Assembly: GCA_051872535.1 (NCBI GenBank)
Contig: JBJEDY010000005.1
Location: forward strand, 1-22,006
Length of the DNA: 22,006 bases
Reading direction: 5' to 3'
From: CAOJBM01 sp051872535
GTDB taxonomy: Bacteria; Bacillota_I; Bacilli_A; RF39; UBA660
Part shown: positions 21,930-22,006 of the stretch, piece after piece
Position numbering within the stretch: the first letter of the stretch is position 1
Layout: every line of letters starts with the position of its first letter
Position numbers and translations under genes: made by a program
The notes under the pieces: model-generated
Seen by the model: only the letters and a program-made list of their open reading frames with translations
Databases searched by the model: none
What the model was told of the DNA's origin: nothing

Positions 21930-21942
21930 ATTAACAGTTATT

Positions 21943-21978
21943 TTACCAGTAAAATTACCATATAAATTACCAGTAAAA
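21943..21978. repeat. Three tandem 12-bp units
   Basis: TTACCAGTAAAA, TTACCATATAAA and TTACCAGTAAAA lie head to tail; units 1 and 3 are identical. Each of the identical copies sits in a TTTAC/GTAAA or TTAC/GTAA dyad, and an ATGGTA follows as a partial inverted copy. The layout suggests an operator or other protein-binding array, possibly for a gene beyond the window. Confidence 0.7.
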
Positions 21979-22006
21979 ATGGTAGAATTTTGGGTATTGT
22001 CAGTTC

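Overview
The window is very AT-rich (GC roughly 28% by eye), uses the standard code (Trp is TGG; TGA ends the MBL-fold, DUF3006-upstream and aquaporin genes) and has dense genes with strong Shine-Dalgarno sites, a CIRCE/HrcA heat-shock operator, SpoVB/MurJ-type and LemA-type membrane proteins, an anaerobic ribonucleotide reductase and a BclA-like collagen protein. This fits a low-GC, anaerobic Bacillota bacterium. A gut-associated Bacilli lineage (RF39/RFN20 or Erysipelotrichales type) is my inference and cannot be settled from this window.

Layout. 1-1300: a charged single-pass membrane protein and tRNA-Asn. 1300-5660, minus strand: a LemA-like protein with a zinc ribbon, an RluA-family pseudouridine synthase, then class III ribonucleotide reductase, whose glycyl-radical domain is a separate 63-residue gene just after nrdD. 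Upstream of nrdD is a 334-nt AT-rich region with one GC-rich island. 5657-8015, minus: DUF3006 protein, MBL-fold hydrolase and a sugar-transfer-type ATP-grasp enzyme, divergent from a MurJ/SpoVB-type flippase (8117-9739). 9801-10904: an unrecognised protein. 10936-12564, minus: DusB and the phosphotransacylase PduL, divergent from a TtcA-like tRNA thiolation enzyme. 13583-14042: a CIRCE-controlled Hsp20 gene.

14222-18751 is the most accessory-looking part: a putative zinc metallopeptidase divergent from a collagen-like surface protein, followed by a GT2/TPR glycosyltransferase and two small proteins, one resembling a degenerate DnaQ-type exonuclease. I read the collagen protein plus glycosyltransferase as a likely surface glycoprotein cassette. 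18770-22006: an unrecognised protein, an AqpZ-like aquaporin with a variant first NPA box, a truncated IS3-family end lying against folD, tRNA-Gly, a small unknown protein, and three tandem 12-bp units at the right edge.

Three general patterns stand out. Almost every candidate promoter is an extended -10 (TGnTATAAT-like) without a good -35; the exceptions are tRNA-Asn and hsp20, which have TTGACA-17-TATAAT and no TG. Several leaders appear so short that the Shine-Dalgarno site sits at the predicted transcript 5' end. Terminators often overlap stop codons and are shared by convergent genes. Three RNA-modification enzymes (RluA family, DusB, TtcA-like) are scattered through the window. I found no CRISPR array, prophage or complete mobile element.
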